Numbered from the stretch's first letter, positions 12,058-24,360 are shown. The stretch: 64,000 bases of DNA from Liolophura sinensis (GCF_032854445.1 NC_088302.1:29357979-29421978), one strand, 5' to 3'. The notes: generated by a model from the sequence alone, not told the origin. A program made the numbers and translations.

Positions 12058-12325
12058 GAATACAGGGTGATGTGCAAGGTAATTTTATTAATAATCTGAG
12101 TACAGGCTGATATCCAAGTCAATTTTACTGTGAATCTGAGTACAGGTTCATGTGCAAGTTAAGTTTACTGTGAATCTGAGTACAGGCTGATGTGCAAGTT
12201 AATTTTATGTGAAGTTCAGGTTGATGTGCAAATGAATTTTATTGTGAATCTGATTGCAGGTTGATGTGCCAGTTAATTTTATTATCAATTTGTGTACAGG
12301 TTAATGTGAAGTTAATTGTCAATAC
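12058..12325 (+). repeat. 40-bp minisatellite, third segment
   Basis: About 6.5 copies of the unit with AATCTGAGTACAGGCTGATG and TGCAAGTTAATTTTATTGTG. Some copies are shortened (TTTTATGTGAAGTTCAGG near 12202, which also occurs at 10607), so the array has shared higher-order variants on both sides of the insertions. Confidence 0.88.
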
Positions 12326-13654
12326 AACGGTGTGTTTTAAAACTGGCCCGAAAGCAATACGGCACAAAAATGGTAAAGCTATTTCAGTGCCAGTATTGCT
12401 TTACATTTTCTCCTTGGATAAGCGATAGATCGGATTATGAGGTAAGTTCTGTCCATCATTTAAAACCCAAGAAGCAGAGGGTCAAATGTACTTAGCCGCT
12501 TCTAACAAAAAAAACTAGGCACATTAGCCAAAAACGTATGAGCTCAAGAAACCACAAGTCTCCCATGGGATCATAGGTAAAGGCACTATGTTCATAGCTA
12601 TGCAAAAGTAAAAATTTCCATTCTGAGAATACCACATTCTACCTCATACCTACAGGCAGCGTGTCTAGCTATGTCATATCACTAATGCAGTATGCAGCAT
12701 ACCGAGATGTATAGGCCATGATGGAACGGAAAGATTAATTTTTACGAATTGGCAAGCTAAAGATACCCTTGGGGTATTTTATGACTTCTGTGTGAAGTGG
12801 CTTTTCCTTGAGGGGGAAATAACCCTGTGGTAAATCAAAGGGTTCAAACTGACAAGGTTTCCGAGGGAACCGTTCGAATGTTAATAGTTTTCCTTGTTAA
12901 ACATCACTAATCAATGATCAAACGTTTGTTGATTGCATCACAGGAGACAGAGACTCGGAATCCTGTGTCAGAGCAATAACTCGATGCTGCAATACCTCTC
13001 CAGTATTGGACATTTCCATCCCTCTCTCTTCTAGTAAAGATATTGTAAGCAGATCTGCATTGTACACGTATCTCTAAAGTTCTATCGATCATCGCCCTCT
13101 ATAATGTATATTTCCTGGATAGAGTAGACGTACAACTCCTGGCGCCTCTCTGGTAAAGATAGAGGAAGTAAAATTGTTACCTAGGTGAAGAATAGAATAC
13201 AACCCCTCCACACTGCCCAAACACATTCAACTAACTTGTTAGCATCCTATTTCAACATGAGAAGGGGTGCAACAGGCTACTGGTACTACGTTTGCTTATA
13301 CCTGTGTGTTTGTTAACTTGTTAAGAAACGAATTTAGAACGACCTCGACACCTAAGAGCCTCAAACCAAAAAATGCAATGATAAATTCAGTGAATATACC
13401 GTCAGTAAATAGAAAACAGAAAACGTCACCAGTATGAACATCAGCTGTTAAGGAAGCAGGCATCAGGTTAGTGTTTATCATTCCATACACGTAGAGTTAC
13501 TTGAATCACTTGAGTGCTAGAGTATTAGAAGTCATAGTGCAGTGGTTTCGGTGTACGTTGACCTGCAGAAAGCTCTTCGCTACCATTTGACAGACAGCCC
13601 CAAAGACGCTGTACTAACCTTCGTCTGTTGAGAGTGTAGTCACAGTAGCGCTAG
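12326..13654. other. Unannotated sequence
   Basis: AT-rich DNA with no recognised gene or repeat. Open frames are 60-64 codons. Confidence 0.5.
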
Positions 13655-13800
13655 TCATAGTGTACCACCAAGTAACCACCAAGTAAGGCTATGACCACCA
13701 AGTAACCCTGTGTTGACACCAGACCTGACGCCTTACTGCCATTTAATGACGAAGCCAGACATGACGCCTTACTACCATTTAATGGCCATTTAATGGCCAC
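13655..13800. repeat. Short tandem repeats with SINE B-like units
   Basis: The first part contains ACCACCAAGTAA repeated three times. The second part contains two copies of about 35 bp: ACACCAGACCTGACGCC and GCCAGACATGACGCC, each followed by TTACTRCCATTTAATG. The ACACCAGACATGAC core matches the inverted body of SINE B and the repeats at 16502, so this may be another locally amplified SINE fragment. Confidence 0.6.
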
Positions 13801-14444
13801 GCGACAGACACATCTCTGGAAGGCTACCATCACACTCTTTCGATATTTGTAGAAACTTGCGCAGGTAATTTGTATGCAATATCTAAGATCACACCCAGTA
13901 TTATAAAGGCCGTGGAATAGCGTGAATGGAAATGATTGTATGTATTTACGTTGGTTTCATTTATTATCTTGACTGTAATAATGCTCTAGTGTGGACGAAG
14001 TTTGCTATAATATTGTAAAAGTGTCTCAACGGTAGCTTTTGAAAATAACCAAGATATTCTTACCTAAGAGTGACCAATTCACAGTTAAAGCGATGATGCA
14101 TATCAAACAGCATGTCATGTATGAATGATGTGCAAAATAAATATACTATCGTTGAGAAAGCGACTTGTCCTAAAGCTATTGTCTTCTTCCAAGCATTCAT
14201 AAGAATTTCTACCGACGGAATTAGTTTTCTGTAGAATTTAATACATGTGGGATATTTTGAACATTACCGTGCTCTAATTGCATGCGTTAATAGGGAATAT
14301 TATCACCCACACTTGTCAGCCAACCCCGCGCTAATCATGAAAAGTGCTCTTTACATTCCACATCTTAACAAGGCTGCTCAAATAATTACCCCATTGAGAG
14401 TTCGTGTTTACCACTGAACAGTGAATCACTCGATTCTTGATTTT
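13801..14444. other. Unannotated sequence
   Basis: No gene or repeat is recognised. Confidence 0.5.
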
Positions 14445-14525
14445 CCCACCATATTGCTCGCCACAGTCGTATAAGTGAAATATTCTTGAGTACGGCGTAA
14501 AACAGTAATCAAATAAATAAGTAAA
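14445..14525 (+). mobile_element. SINE family A, 3' end only
   Basis: The 81-bp fragment carries CCCACCATATTGCTCGCCAC, AGTCGTATAAGTGAAATATT, CTTGAGTACGGCGTAAAAC and an AAATAAATAAG tail. Perfect 8-bp flanking repeats TTGATTTT (14437-14444 and 14526-14533) support a genuine, strongly 5'-truncated insertion. Confidence 0.85.
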
Positions 14526-14533
14526 TTGATTTT

Positions 14534-16295
14534 TAATATATTTCAGTATGTTCTTAGCCTTTTGGAAATCCGTCTGATCACATATATGTAGCAGTGGATA
14601 CTGTGACAAAGGTGAATCTAAGTGTTGTAACAGACATAGCAATCATTAATCATGATGGAAGTTCCCGGTCATTACACGCAAGACTAATTTCCGAAACAAC
14701 GTTCGCACCGAACCACCAAAATAACTAAGAAAGCGTATAGTAAGAAATTAGAACAGAGCCCTGTAAAGATAAACAATCAAGAGGTTTCAATGAAACCGTA
14801 AAGACAGCAAGAGGATTTTTATATGAGAAGATTTCATCGGTATATCCCAAATCCCATGGCAGGTTCTTAGCTATTGTTAATTAAAAATATTTATTTCAGT
14901 TGAGCTTTGACAGCACCTATTCATATATATATATACAACGTAGCAATTTTATTCAGCACGATGTATGAGCATCCTCTAGAATCGCGTTACACGAAAATGG
15001 ACACAGTTATGAGCAGAGTAGCGGAAATGTTGGATTAGCTGTTGTCAATACAATAAAGCTGATACAAATTGAGACATTTATAAAATATTAACTGATACAC
15101 ATTAAGATGTTGCAGATGCGAAGTAGTTAATAACATAGAGAAGAATATATACGATTTAAACTTGGAAGATGAGCTTATGAAACAATGGAAGTGAAACTGA
15201 GCTTCGCAAACATTAAACAGCACTCACTCTTTTAAGACACCCAGGATCGACCGTGGTGTGTTTAGTCTACTGACGTGCACAACATATGTCACGCCAAATC
15301 GAGCCATGTCATACTGCCAGAAGCGAATTGTTTTCGCCGCTATGCCTAACAGTTAAGTGTGTAAAGTCCCTCATTTCAGTCAGTAACGTGCAGTTGAACA
15401 GATAAACCGATACCTACACTCAACTGATAAGATTTTAGTAGATTAAAATCAATGCCGATCTGGCGTGTATGAATGTGAACACCCACGCTCTGCATCCACT
15501 AGTCCACCTCACCCTGAAAGATGCCGGTGACTCAAGGGGGACTACTCTCATCGACATTAGCCTAACATGCCAATTTTAGCCGACCAGATGCTGGAAGCAA
15601 TCAAGGTAGTGAGACTATTGGCCCAATAAAAGTTGGCAAAATGCCTGCACGAAACACTTTGCATTTCCCAGAGTACAGACAGCAAAAGGAATCGCGAAAA
15701 GTCAAATTATCTCGAGAGTTCTATTAATGGTTATTTTGATTAATGATTTCCCTTAATTGGAAACTCAGATTTGGTAAGCAATCGAAAATGGACACATGGT
15801 GTATGCGACGTTACCTCCACGGTCCAAATAAACCATCTAATATAATGAAATAATTAATACTGCTTCACACTATTAAAGCTAAGGAAATCGTGAAAGTCCC
15901 AAACCGGAGCGTGTCGTAGCTCAGGACTGAATTACTGAATGATTATTTGCGTAGGCCTACAAAATTTAAGTGTTTTATCTTGTTACCGTCAGTAAAGGTT
16001 TGATATCACCGTTGGTACAATGGCCATCACTCTTACCGCTTATTATCACTTTAATAATGATTGGCAGTATTCAAGAGAATATTATTTAAAGGCTCTTGTC
16101 TTTTGCCTCTAGTTTAAACAAGAACGGGGTCACGTCACGAAAGTTTTGCTTTCGGTGGACCATTGTGTCAAATAAAGCTTTAAAAAAAAAGACTTGAACA
16201 AACCTAATTAAATTCTAAATTCGCGATTACTTATTTTACATCTGATTCATAGAACCACCGATTACATCACGCGTGTCTTTTTTTATGGGAGTGGG
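14534..16295. other. Unannotated sequence
   Basis: No gene or repeat is recognised. It is AT-rich, with a short TA run near 14925. Confidence 0.5.
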
Positions 16296-16501
16296 AGGAC
16301 GTGGCCGAGGTGGTTTGCATGCCAGCGCGGCGAAATGACTCAGGACACCAATGCGGTGGCTTCCTCTCTGACCATATGTGGAAAGGTTTAGCAAGAACCT
16401 CCGGATTGTCGTGGGGTTTTGCTCGGTTTTCTCCACCGTTATGCCGGCCGTAGTCGCATCAAGTGAAATATTCTTGAGTACGGCGTATACCAACACTCAA
16501 A
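16296..16501 (+). mobile_element. SINE family A, old near-full-length copy
   Basis: Relative to the copy at 62323 it keeps the order head (GTGGCCGAGGTGG, AATGACTCAGGACACCAATG), the TGGCTTCCTCTCTGACCATA block, CCTCCGGATTGTCGTGGGGT, and the end AAGTGAAATATTCTTGAGTA with CGGCGTA. Many substitutions and small deletions indicate an older insertion. Its tail is replaced by the 39-bp tandem array that begins immediately after. Confidence 0.82.
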
Positions 16502-16665
16502 CAGACACCAGACATGACGCTGCATCTGGTCACCATGTACGGACACCAGACATGACGCTTCTTCTGGTCACCATGTACTGACACCAGACATGTCCTTCCA
16601 TCTAGTAACAGGGAACTGACACCAGAATTGGCGGTCCACTCAGTCACAATATACTCACACCAGGC
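16502..16665 (-). repeat. 39-bp tandem repeat derived from SINE B body
   Basis: Four consecutive units start ACACCAGACATGAC (or ACACCAGAATTGGC) and contain TCTGGTCACCATGTACTG-like halves, with starts near 16504, 16542, 16581 and 16620. The last unit ends CAGTCACAATATACTCACAC. The same words occur in SINE B copies, read on the opposite strand: GTGTCAGTATAATGTGACTG and GGTGTCATGCCTGGTG at 20799-20843. The SINE unit is bounded by ACACC direct repeats, which offers a slippage route to an array. Confidence 0.75.
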
Positions 16666-17542
16666 CAGCCAGAACGTGCGACAGAACGTCTCTTATGCAA
16701 AGCACGAAGTAGACTAAAATGCAAGATTGCCGATACTGAAATATGAAGATGACCAGAGTAACTATTGGACTCAATTCTCTTGTTTTCAACGATACACAAC
16801 TCTGTATCCACCCAACTTTCGTCACACTATTTAATAGTGCAGACCTACCAATTCCAGTTAATACACACATGTACAATAAAACTATCAAACTGGAAATATC
16901 TCAAATGATTTCAAGTTTATTTAATAACCCAAACGCTGACAACTTGAAATAATTTAAATACAAGACAGTCTTTTGGGTCGATAAAATTTTGTGTTATTTT
17001 CTGTCAATTTGAGCCGTATTTTATCCAGAGCAAGTGGAAAGGCTCAATTGATCGTCCGGATACCCGATTGACTGTCGGTATAGCGAGATGAAGCCGGCTA
17101 TTTATGACAAAGCAAGCTTTCATAGCACGACTGGTGAGGATTTGAAATTGACATGGATACAAGTTGGGGAACCTTTATTTGTCTGGCTGATTATCCGCTG
17201 GAGAGACAGATGCCAAAACAACGAGGGCTATATTAGGCGGGTAAGTCTTTGCCATTGATCCGAGCCTATCACAGTCTCCTCCCGCTAACAGAACTCTCCA
17301 ATTCCCTTCAGCCCTGGTCTCAGAGCAGACTCCAAACGGACAGCCCATGTGACCCGTTTTTCAAATTGCACAATTGGTATCACAAGCTGAGAGGGAAAAA
17401 AAAAAGATCACATCACATAACTTTGCTTTCAGATGATGAGCATCGAAATTGACTAGATTTCTATCTCAGCTATCATCTTCAATTTGATGCGATAGGATAT
17501 CTTCTCGATTTACCTAGAAAATAGTGCCTAAGCAGTTCCCAA
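16666..17542. other. Unannotated sequence
   Basis: No gene or repeat is recognised. Confidence 0.5.
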
Positions 17543-17567
17543 ACCTGAGGTCAATTTGACCTCAGGT
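17543..17567. promoter_or_regulatory. Perfect palindrome with AGGTCA inverted repeat (ERE-like)
   Basis: ACCTGAGGTCAA, one T, then TTGACCTCAGGT form a perfect 25-nt palindrome. Inside it AGGTCA-ATT-TGACCT is the inverted repeat with 3-bp spacing bound by estrogen-receptor-like and related nuclear receptors. Binding here is inference. No nearby gene is identified, and a chance hairpin remains possible. Confidence 0.45.
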
Positions 17568-20275
17568 ATAAGACAGAAAATATCCCGTCCACAAGCTAAC
17601 GTCGTCCTATTCCATATACATGCTAATATCACCAATCAAGCAATTAATTATACATTCCATCTTAATTATGTTTTGATGGCTTATCCAAGTTGAGAGTTCG
17701 AACCCCAGTCTTGTTAACATTAGCGACCATGTCTTTGTTGGCAGATTCGCAGATGTTTTCTTGAAGTAAGCCGTTATTTTAATAAACTAGTGTGTTTAAA
17801 ATAACTTTTTAATATATAAGGTAAAAATAGCTTCTTCTCATAAGAGGATTGCCCAAATATCGTAATTTTATCAGTACAGCAAAGAGCTGAAGACATCGGA
17901 CAGGACACCAGCCATCCACAATATGCGAGTAAATACGTGATCATCCATGTCTTATGCTTTTGCTGAACGATTAGAGATGAAGTCTCAAGCAGACTTTTAC
18001 AGTGTTAGATATGAATCCGGTTTAGGACTCACGCATGCGTGCCATGCCAGTTTGTGTCTAGAATGTGACTTACAATGAACCGTCTAATTTTGCCAAAAAT
18101 GATCTCAAATTAGGTATCCTTCAGTTATCTGTGGAACGCCTGTCTGTAGCTGTGTACTTTTACCCTTAAAGCAATGAGAACAGCTTTCTATTCAAGAATG
18201 GGCTATACAGATGGAGCGGACATTGTTTTTCTTGTAATACATGCGGACTTTATAGGTTGATCCCATAATGGGCGTGATCACTCAACATTTCCCGCCTGCA
18301 TCAGCCGACTCCAAGCTGTGTAAAAACCCACCGTCCTCTGCTGTTATTCTGTAGTGCTTGTGAACAGCTTATTTGCTTTATAAGCGTAAGTATACAGAAA
18401 CCATGATCTGTTACAGAAGAACACCTCCTGAACCGATTTGTTTTAGGCGGGCATTGGTCCCCAATTGCGTGAAAAAAAAGAGTTGTTACCTAATGAATAT
18501 GCAATAATCAGTACCCGTACTTAGCAGCCATTACAGCGGTACTGATCATCACCAGAAAGAGCAACTGCATATATAGGGTTCACTGCTATATCACTGAAAA
18601 TAACATCACGCATCATACATATATTTTGGCCTCTTACCTTTGTTTTGCTTGACTGAAATCCATGAAGTTCAAATGTTACAAACTAAAAGGTTGGCTAAAA
18701 CCAACGGAACCAACGGATTGATAACAACGGTGAAGATCGAGACCATTGAACTAACAATTCGCTTGATTTGTAATGACAGTTTTGCACTTTGGAACATATT
18801 CGTCAATGTGAAATCATAAAAGAAATCCTGAACAAATAGTTAATAGTCGAAAAGTTTCTACATCGACTGAAAAATAAGAGGAAAATTTCCTGTGTGGCTG
18901 TAGAATTCAATATGTCAGTGTTGGCACATCTGTTGAACAGTAATGCCCGGATGAATGACGAAGCTAGCCGGAATCTGCCGATTGTTGCCCGAAGCTGTAA
19001 TCCCCTCCGACATTTCCGAGCAGGTCGCCTTTTGTCAAAGTCAATGGTTCTGACGTCTTCAGATTTCATGTCACATATAATTCAATCCTTCATAAACTTA
19101 TTCAGACGAAATCCATTATGAACAATACGAGATATAAAATATCCATTTATGAATAAAAGTTTCTTCTCATTACCCGGCGTCGCTGCATTCAACGATCCTT
19201 TCGATTACCATTTGTAATACGCCGGAGTTGCATGGAATCCAGAAATTCATTTTGGCGGTGGTAATACCCTGGCTGATCTCCGCGCAGAGGTACTATGTAC
19301 TCCGACAATAGCAGCGCCAGCCAAACGTCTCTGCCTCGGGGTTCATCTAAAAGGTTACAGGATCATACGATTTAACGTGTCAAAAAATTTAATTACGCAC
19401 TTATCTGACTTCTTTGTGCTGCCGCTTTTTTATCTTCCGGGAAGAAAAAGGGTACATTTCGGCTAACAAACGTACTGATCGGATAAATCAAATATGACAA
19501 ACTAATCGAAATCAGCAAAAACGTGAATATCGGAAATTACTAATTATGATGCACTGGCTTCAGTCGGGCAGAGGCTAATAGCGCAAAGAAGCAATCATTA
19601 ACTGAAATGAGGAAGACACCAGAGGCCTACGATTGCTTGTATCCCAATGTGCCTCAAACGTAAAAATATAGCATTATGAGGCCAAATATGGTTGTGAGGC
19701 CTGTACAGGCTCGTCATCTTGACCAGAGCTATAGCATGTATGCATACGCGTACCATGGGTCTGGATCTGGCCAAAACAGGTCTGCCATCAGCGGGAGACA
19801 CCTTAATCCAGTCTGCGCCTCTCTCGTACATTCACTGGACAAGTGTTACACATCGCCAATAGAAGATGAACACAATACGACAGTTTCGAGTTCGAACTCT
19901 TTTATTGCTAAAGGAAAAAAGTTAGCCTGTATCATATGACCTTTAGTACAGAAGGGGCATCTGGAAAAGGTTTCACAAAGAGGTGCTTAACGTAAACGAA
20001 AGATAAAGAGAATTGAGGAGCTTAACGTTTGTGAAATTAAAAAGCTCCTGGCGGAAAGAGGTGTAAATTGTACCTCTTCAACACGAGACAGGTGATCGGT
20101 AAGTTAAACCACCAAGGTTTCCAAACAGTGGTACCGCTGATGGACATGTTGTTCTGGATGTATTGCACCAATGACACAGTTTGCTATGTTTGATATACAG
20201 AAAAAGCGCGCAAAGTGGCTGAGGCAGAGACGGTGATCTCTGGGTTGAACATTTTATTGTTGTAAAATGCTCAAT
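17568..20275. other. Unannotated sequence
   Basis: No gene or repeat is recognised. A lone B-box-like AGTTCGAACCCC near 17695 has no matching A box, and a GAGTTCGAACTC palindrome lies near 19888. Frames on both strands at 18803-19121 have no known motif. Confidence 0.5.
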
Positions 20276-20402
20276 AACTTTTCACTTATACGATGGCGGA
20301 GTATGCCCAGGAAAAACTACTGACGTTTGGCAGTTTATTGACGAACCTTGCTGCGTGTGACATGTAGATGTGAACGCCATATCTGTGGAAGACAAGTGGT
20401 TT
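20276..20402 (-). mobile_element. SINE family D, fragment
   Basis: The shared SINE tail region read on the minus strand (TTTTCACTTATACGATGGCG) is followed by ACTGACGTTTGGCAG, TTGACGAACCTTGCTGCGTG, GACATGTAGATG and TGGAAGACAAGTGG. These align in order with the longer copy at 59612-59906 (ACTGACGTTCGGCAAG, CTGACAAACTTTCCCACG, GACGTGCAGAT, TGGAAGAGAAGTTG). It is an old, diverged fragment without a clear tRNA head. Confidence 0.65.
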
Positions 20403-20671
20403 GTCAACGAACAAAAGCTTGTGGAAACAGCTGTACGACCGGTGTTGACCGTTTCTTGTTACCAAGGTCACTGGGAACATTAATATCGGGAATTTCCGAA
20501 AATTTCTCGAAAGTCATGACTGAGGCCATTTCTCTTGGTTAGGAGTTGATAACCTTACTCCCTGAGACACTTTCCGCTCCTACAGAGACGGCGAGGAGCT
20601 GGCTGCATGAGAACGAGCCTTCGTGATCATCTCGCCTAAGACTTTAGTCACATCAACTCTTTCAATGCAAG
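20403..20671. other. Unannotated sequence
   Basis: No feature recognised. Confidence 0.5.
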
Positions 20672-20925
20672 AGACCGCTCCGGTGGCCTATTGGTTAGAA
20701 CGTGCTGGAGACCTGGGATTAAACCCGGGTCGGGTCATACCAGAAACGCCTGGCGCCGAGCAATGAGAGAGTAAGAGCAAGCAAACATTGGTTGGCCGGG
20801 TGTCAGTATAATGTGACTGGGTGGGGTGTCATGCCTGGTGCCTTCCACATGATACTTCAGTGACGGCAGAACTATGGCGGCATGGACTCGCTGCCTCACG
20901 AAGACACAGTATATGTAAATACACC
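20672..20925 (+). mobile_element. tRNA-derived SINE, family B
   Basis: A well-kept tRNA-like head carries the A box GTGGCCTATTGGTTAGAACG and the B box GGGATTAAACCCGGGTC. A body follows with GGTGTCAGTATAATGTGACT, GGGGTGTCATGCCTGGTGCC, ACTTCAGTGACGGCAGAACT and GGCGGCATGGACTCGCTGCC, ending near ACACAGTATATGTAAATACA. The head could still recruit RNA polymerase III. I did not find a target-site duplication, so the ends are approximate. The head does not fold into an intact tRNA gene by eye, so it is not called a tRNA. Confidence 0.85.
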
Positions 20926-23900
20926 TAAAAAGTTTAGGTCTTACCAAGCATTCGCCACGTCCATGACAACATGCGGTGACAACATTGGCACCATATTAAA
21001 ATATTACATGCAAATTCAGAGACTTTATATCCCATTCTAAACAGACAAAATTTACACATGGAGCAATGGCCACACTTTGCACGACAAAGTAGTGTGTCAC
21101 CTCTAATACTAAAGAGCGTAGGGTACGGATGACGTGACAGCGTGTTTCCGATTTCTCTAAAATGACGTATCCCACGGCCTCGTATGAATTTCAGATTCAA
21201 AGGTGATTTTGTAGAGTTACCAAAGTCTTCTGAAATAACTTTGGTTATATTTTGTGTTGTCTTTTTCTTTAAGCGTTATACGCATAACACGGTAACAATA
21301 TCGGGTTTGAAGTGGAACGATATTGTACTTAGTAAACCGACATTTAGGCTTATCGGTCAAATGAAAAGAACACGTCAAGTATAATGATGTCACAGTGAAA
21401 TGCAGTGTCTGGAAAATTGGTTAGACATTCTTCCGTCGATCGATAATGGAAAATCAGATTTTTATTTACAGTGTTAGTTTAAATCAATAGAAAATGACAG
21501 TGTTGTGTCTGTGTTTATAACAACCTCCCACCGACCCACCGATGTCGCTAGAGGGTTGATTCAAGGGGCGATTGCTGGGTATGGGAAAGAATGGCGTGCT
21601 ACTCAGAATCTCGGAGCGTCTGTGCCGTGGAATGCCAGAACAGCCACTCCGCTAACGTGTAATGAAGATGTTTTAGAGGAGATTTAGTCTGGCATTGGGC
21701 TGGCTGGATAAATACACGTTACTCTGGCAAACTCCGAGTTGTACTAACATTGCTATGCTTAACGCACATTGATTTTCCTGCCTTGCTTCTTCCCGTAACA
21801 TCAAAGCCGTCTACCCGGTCTTTTGGAACACACAGTGCTTTTAACACCGTATATCACTGATATCATAGGACCTGTGGTTAGTTGGCCTCTAGCACTCTCG
21901 TCACGGTACATAATAATTTTATTCCAACACTTTTACCCGGGAATGTGCCAAAAGCCGTTAAATGTGCTTTTAAATGAATCAATTTGCCAAACGTCAGTCT
22001 GGGTAAGAAAAGCAGTATTAAGAGCTATGATATTCAAAAAAGTTAACAGAGCAAACACCTCATACGGGACCAAGTGAAAGGAAACGAAAAGCGAGATAGG
22101 TATAATTGGTACTGGGAAGACATCTGGAATAATTCCTGAATCACAGTCAATAGAGTTAATCATTTAGTAAGTTGTCTGGTTAATGGTTACCCATGAGTCA
22201 CACAATGATAGCGTGACGAATCATAGAGAGAGCATCTTATTGGGACGTTACAGTAACAGTTATATGTTGCGCTGATTGCAAACCAAATACCATCTACCGA
22301 AGCTCAGCAAACACGCCAGCACAATTGTCTCCCTTCCGTTGAATAGTTGATGACCAAAAAGACGCATAATCGCACGATCAACAACGAGCTGCAATGACGC
22401 ACAGACAAATAAGCTAGTGTGACAATGTATCCAGTACGCTGGAATTAATGTTGTAGTTACGTTTACAATGGACGCAGACAAATTCCATCTGATATTATTA
22501 ACTGTAAGGGTAATAAGTGTAGAGATACATGTATCACCTGTTCCATTCAAAGATTAAAAGCTATGAAAGGTGAGATGAAACAATCGAATATGAGAGGAGG
22601 TATTGGCAAGGGTGATAAGTTAATCTGCGTTCATATCAAGCAATGTAAAGTTTCACCTTGTCTACACAACTCAGTCACAGCGTGTGCATGAACGAGTGTG
22701 CGACTTTATAGAACTAGAACAAACTATCGTCGCCTACAAGTCGTTACACAAGTCGTTACGACAATACGTATCTTGTGAACCAGGCTTTACCACGAAAAAA
22801 CTTATATGTCCGTAAGCCTTCGTCGACGACAAACAGTATCATAGCAAAAGAGACAATAATGTTTTTGAGGGAAAAAATGGAATTTATTAGTCACCTCAGG
22901 TTGTACGAGATGGTTGAAATGTAAAAATAGAAAAAGAATCATATAAAACTGATGGGAGCGAACCGTGGCCGAACTATTAAGGTCCTTACAATACAACCGG
23001 TAGGAGGTGCGGGTCCAAACACGGCTTTAAACACGGGCTTTATACATTTGCCCGCATCCATTTGATGCTGCGTAAATGGGTTTATGGTAATTACAGAAAA
23101 AAGTACAACTTTTGCTTGTATATATCTGTTTCTAGTTTCATTTACTTTAGCGTCGACTGCTGATCCACGGAAGCTTTCCGTAGTGTGGATTGACAAAGAA
23201 CCAAACAAGAACCAATGTTACACCAGACTAAGGTACAGTATTTTTGCATCTTTACACCATCGCAGCATCGCATGTTTACGCTTTAAGAACTGATATATCT
23301 TCATTGGGTCCTTTAGAGAGATTAGTAATGGGAGGGGGAGGGGATGGGTGGCTATGTTTGAACGAGCAGGTAATAGTAATGGTACCTCTTCTGAGGTGTG
23401 TCAGAAAAGCCAGTTAACAGAATCAGAATCAGGCTCTCTGGAGGCTTTATTCGGAATTAAGTCCTTTGGATAAACATACCTATGGCCTAGTGATGGGGAT
23501 GTTGTGCTAACACTCCGCTCGGACATCCTCGCCATTGATTTCCTCGGGCAGTTTTCTGGGGATTCGGTCCCCCAGGAAAACAGCTGTCCACAAATCTTAT
23601 CCACATTGCCACTCTTTGTTTGGTAGAAAATTTGAATGGGTCTTATCGGCCAACATACCACGGTTACAGCACGCCTCCGTGGCAACTGGGTTTTCATCCG
23701 ACAGAAGAAAAGTGGGTTTCAGTGCGAGATTTATTCCCGTTCCAGGACCCTCAGTCTATCTGTATTCATCTGATCCTGACCACTGACAGTCGGCCACCAG
23801 CAAGCACAAAAGACGTACACATTTAAATCTGTGGCCTATCTGCTTCCCCACAGGTAGCCCGTCACTATCGGAACCAGAACTCCAGAAACGGCCATTAATT

Positions 23901-24120
23901 AAATACGCCACCTAGCGGAAAAGCCCACCAACAGGTAATGGTCACGGCAGGTATATCAAACGGCAGAGTCATTTGTCTTCTAGCTCTAGCTCACTTATTG
24001 TAACGGGTCCTAGAGGGCGACCATGGGAGAAAACTGGTGAGTCCTAAAGTTTAAATAAGCGCTAATATATTCCAGTATATTTCACTATAAGGTGTCTTAG
24101 TATTTTTGCATATTTTTTTA
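20926..24120. other. Unannotated sequence
   Basis: No gene or repeat is called. The stretch 23401-23826 is somewhat GC-richer and has overlapping open frames of 68-98 codons on both strands, none with a recognised motif. It could be a decayed coding piece. Confidence 0.45.
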
Positions 24121-24246
24121 GCCTAATGGTTAGAGCGTGTCCCTCGGAAGTCGGGAGACCCTGGATGAAATAAGGATCGGACGTACCAAACACTTGTTGC
24201 TGAATAGGGGTTTAACGACGTTAAACCCCAAGCATACATACATACA
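24121..24246 (+). mobile_element. SINE family B-type head with family C-type tail
   Basis: The head GCCTAATGGTTAGAGCGTGT lacks its first bases, and the B box is eroded (CCTGGATGAAATAAGGATCG). The body is much shorter than at 20672. The end reads GGTTTAACGACGTTAAACCC, then CAAG and CATA repeats, which is the ending seen in family C. It is either an internally deleted B copy or a chimeric subfamily. Confidence 0.75.
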
Positions 24247-24360
24247 GATACATGGGGCTTATAATATTATGTCATACAGATAGGGATATGGGGCTCGTTT
24301 CTCAAAGCGCAAGTAGCGCAACGTACACGTACACGTTACGCAAAGAGGTCATGTGTAAAA

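Noticed and set aside
17690-17710. Isolated B-box-like AGTTCGAACCCC
   Set aside because: No A box at the right distance and no SINE body around it.
20672-20740. Possible tRNA gene (good A and B boxes)
   Set aside because: Part of a longer repeated SINE, and I could not form a proper acceptor stem. The head is a tRNA relic.
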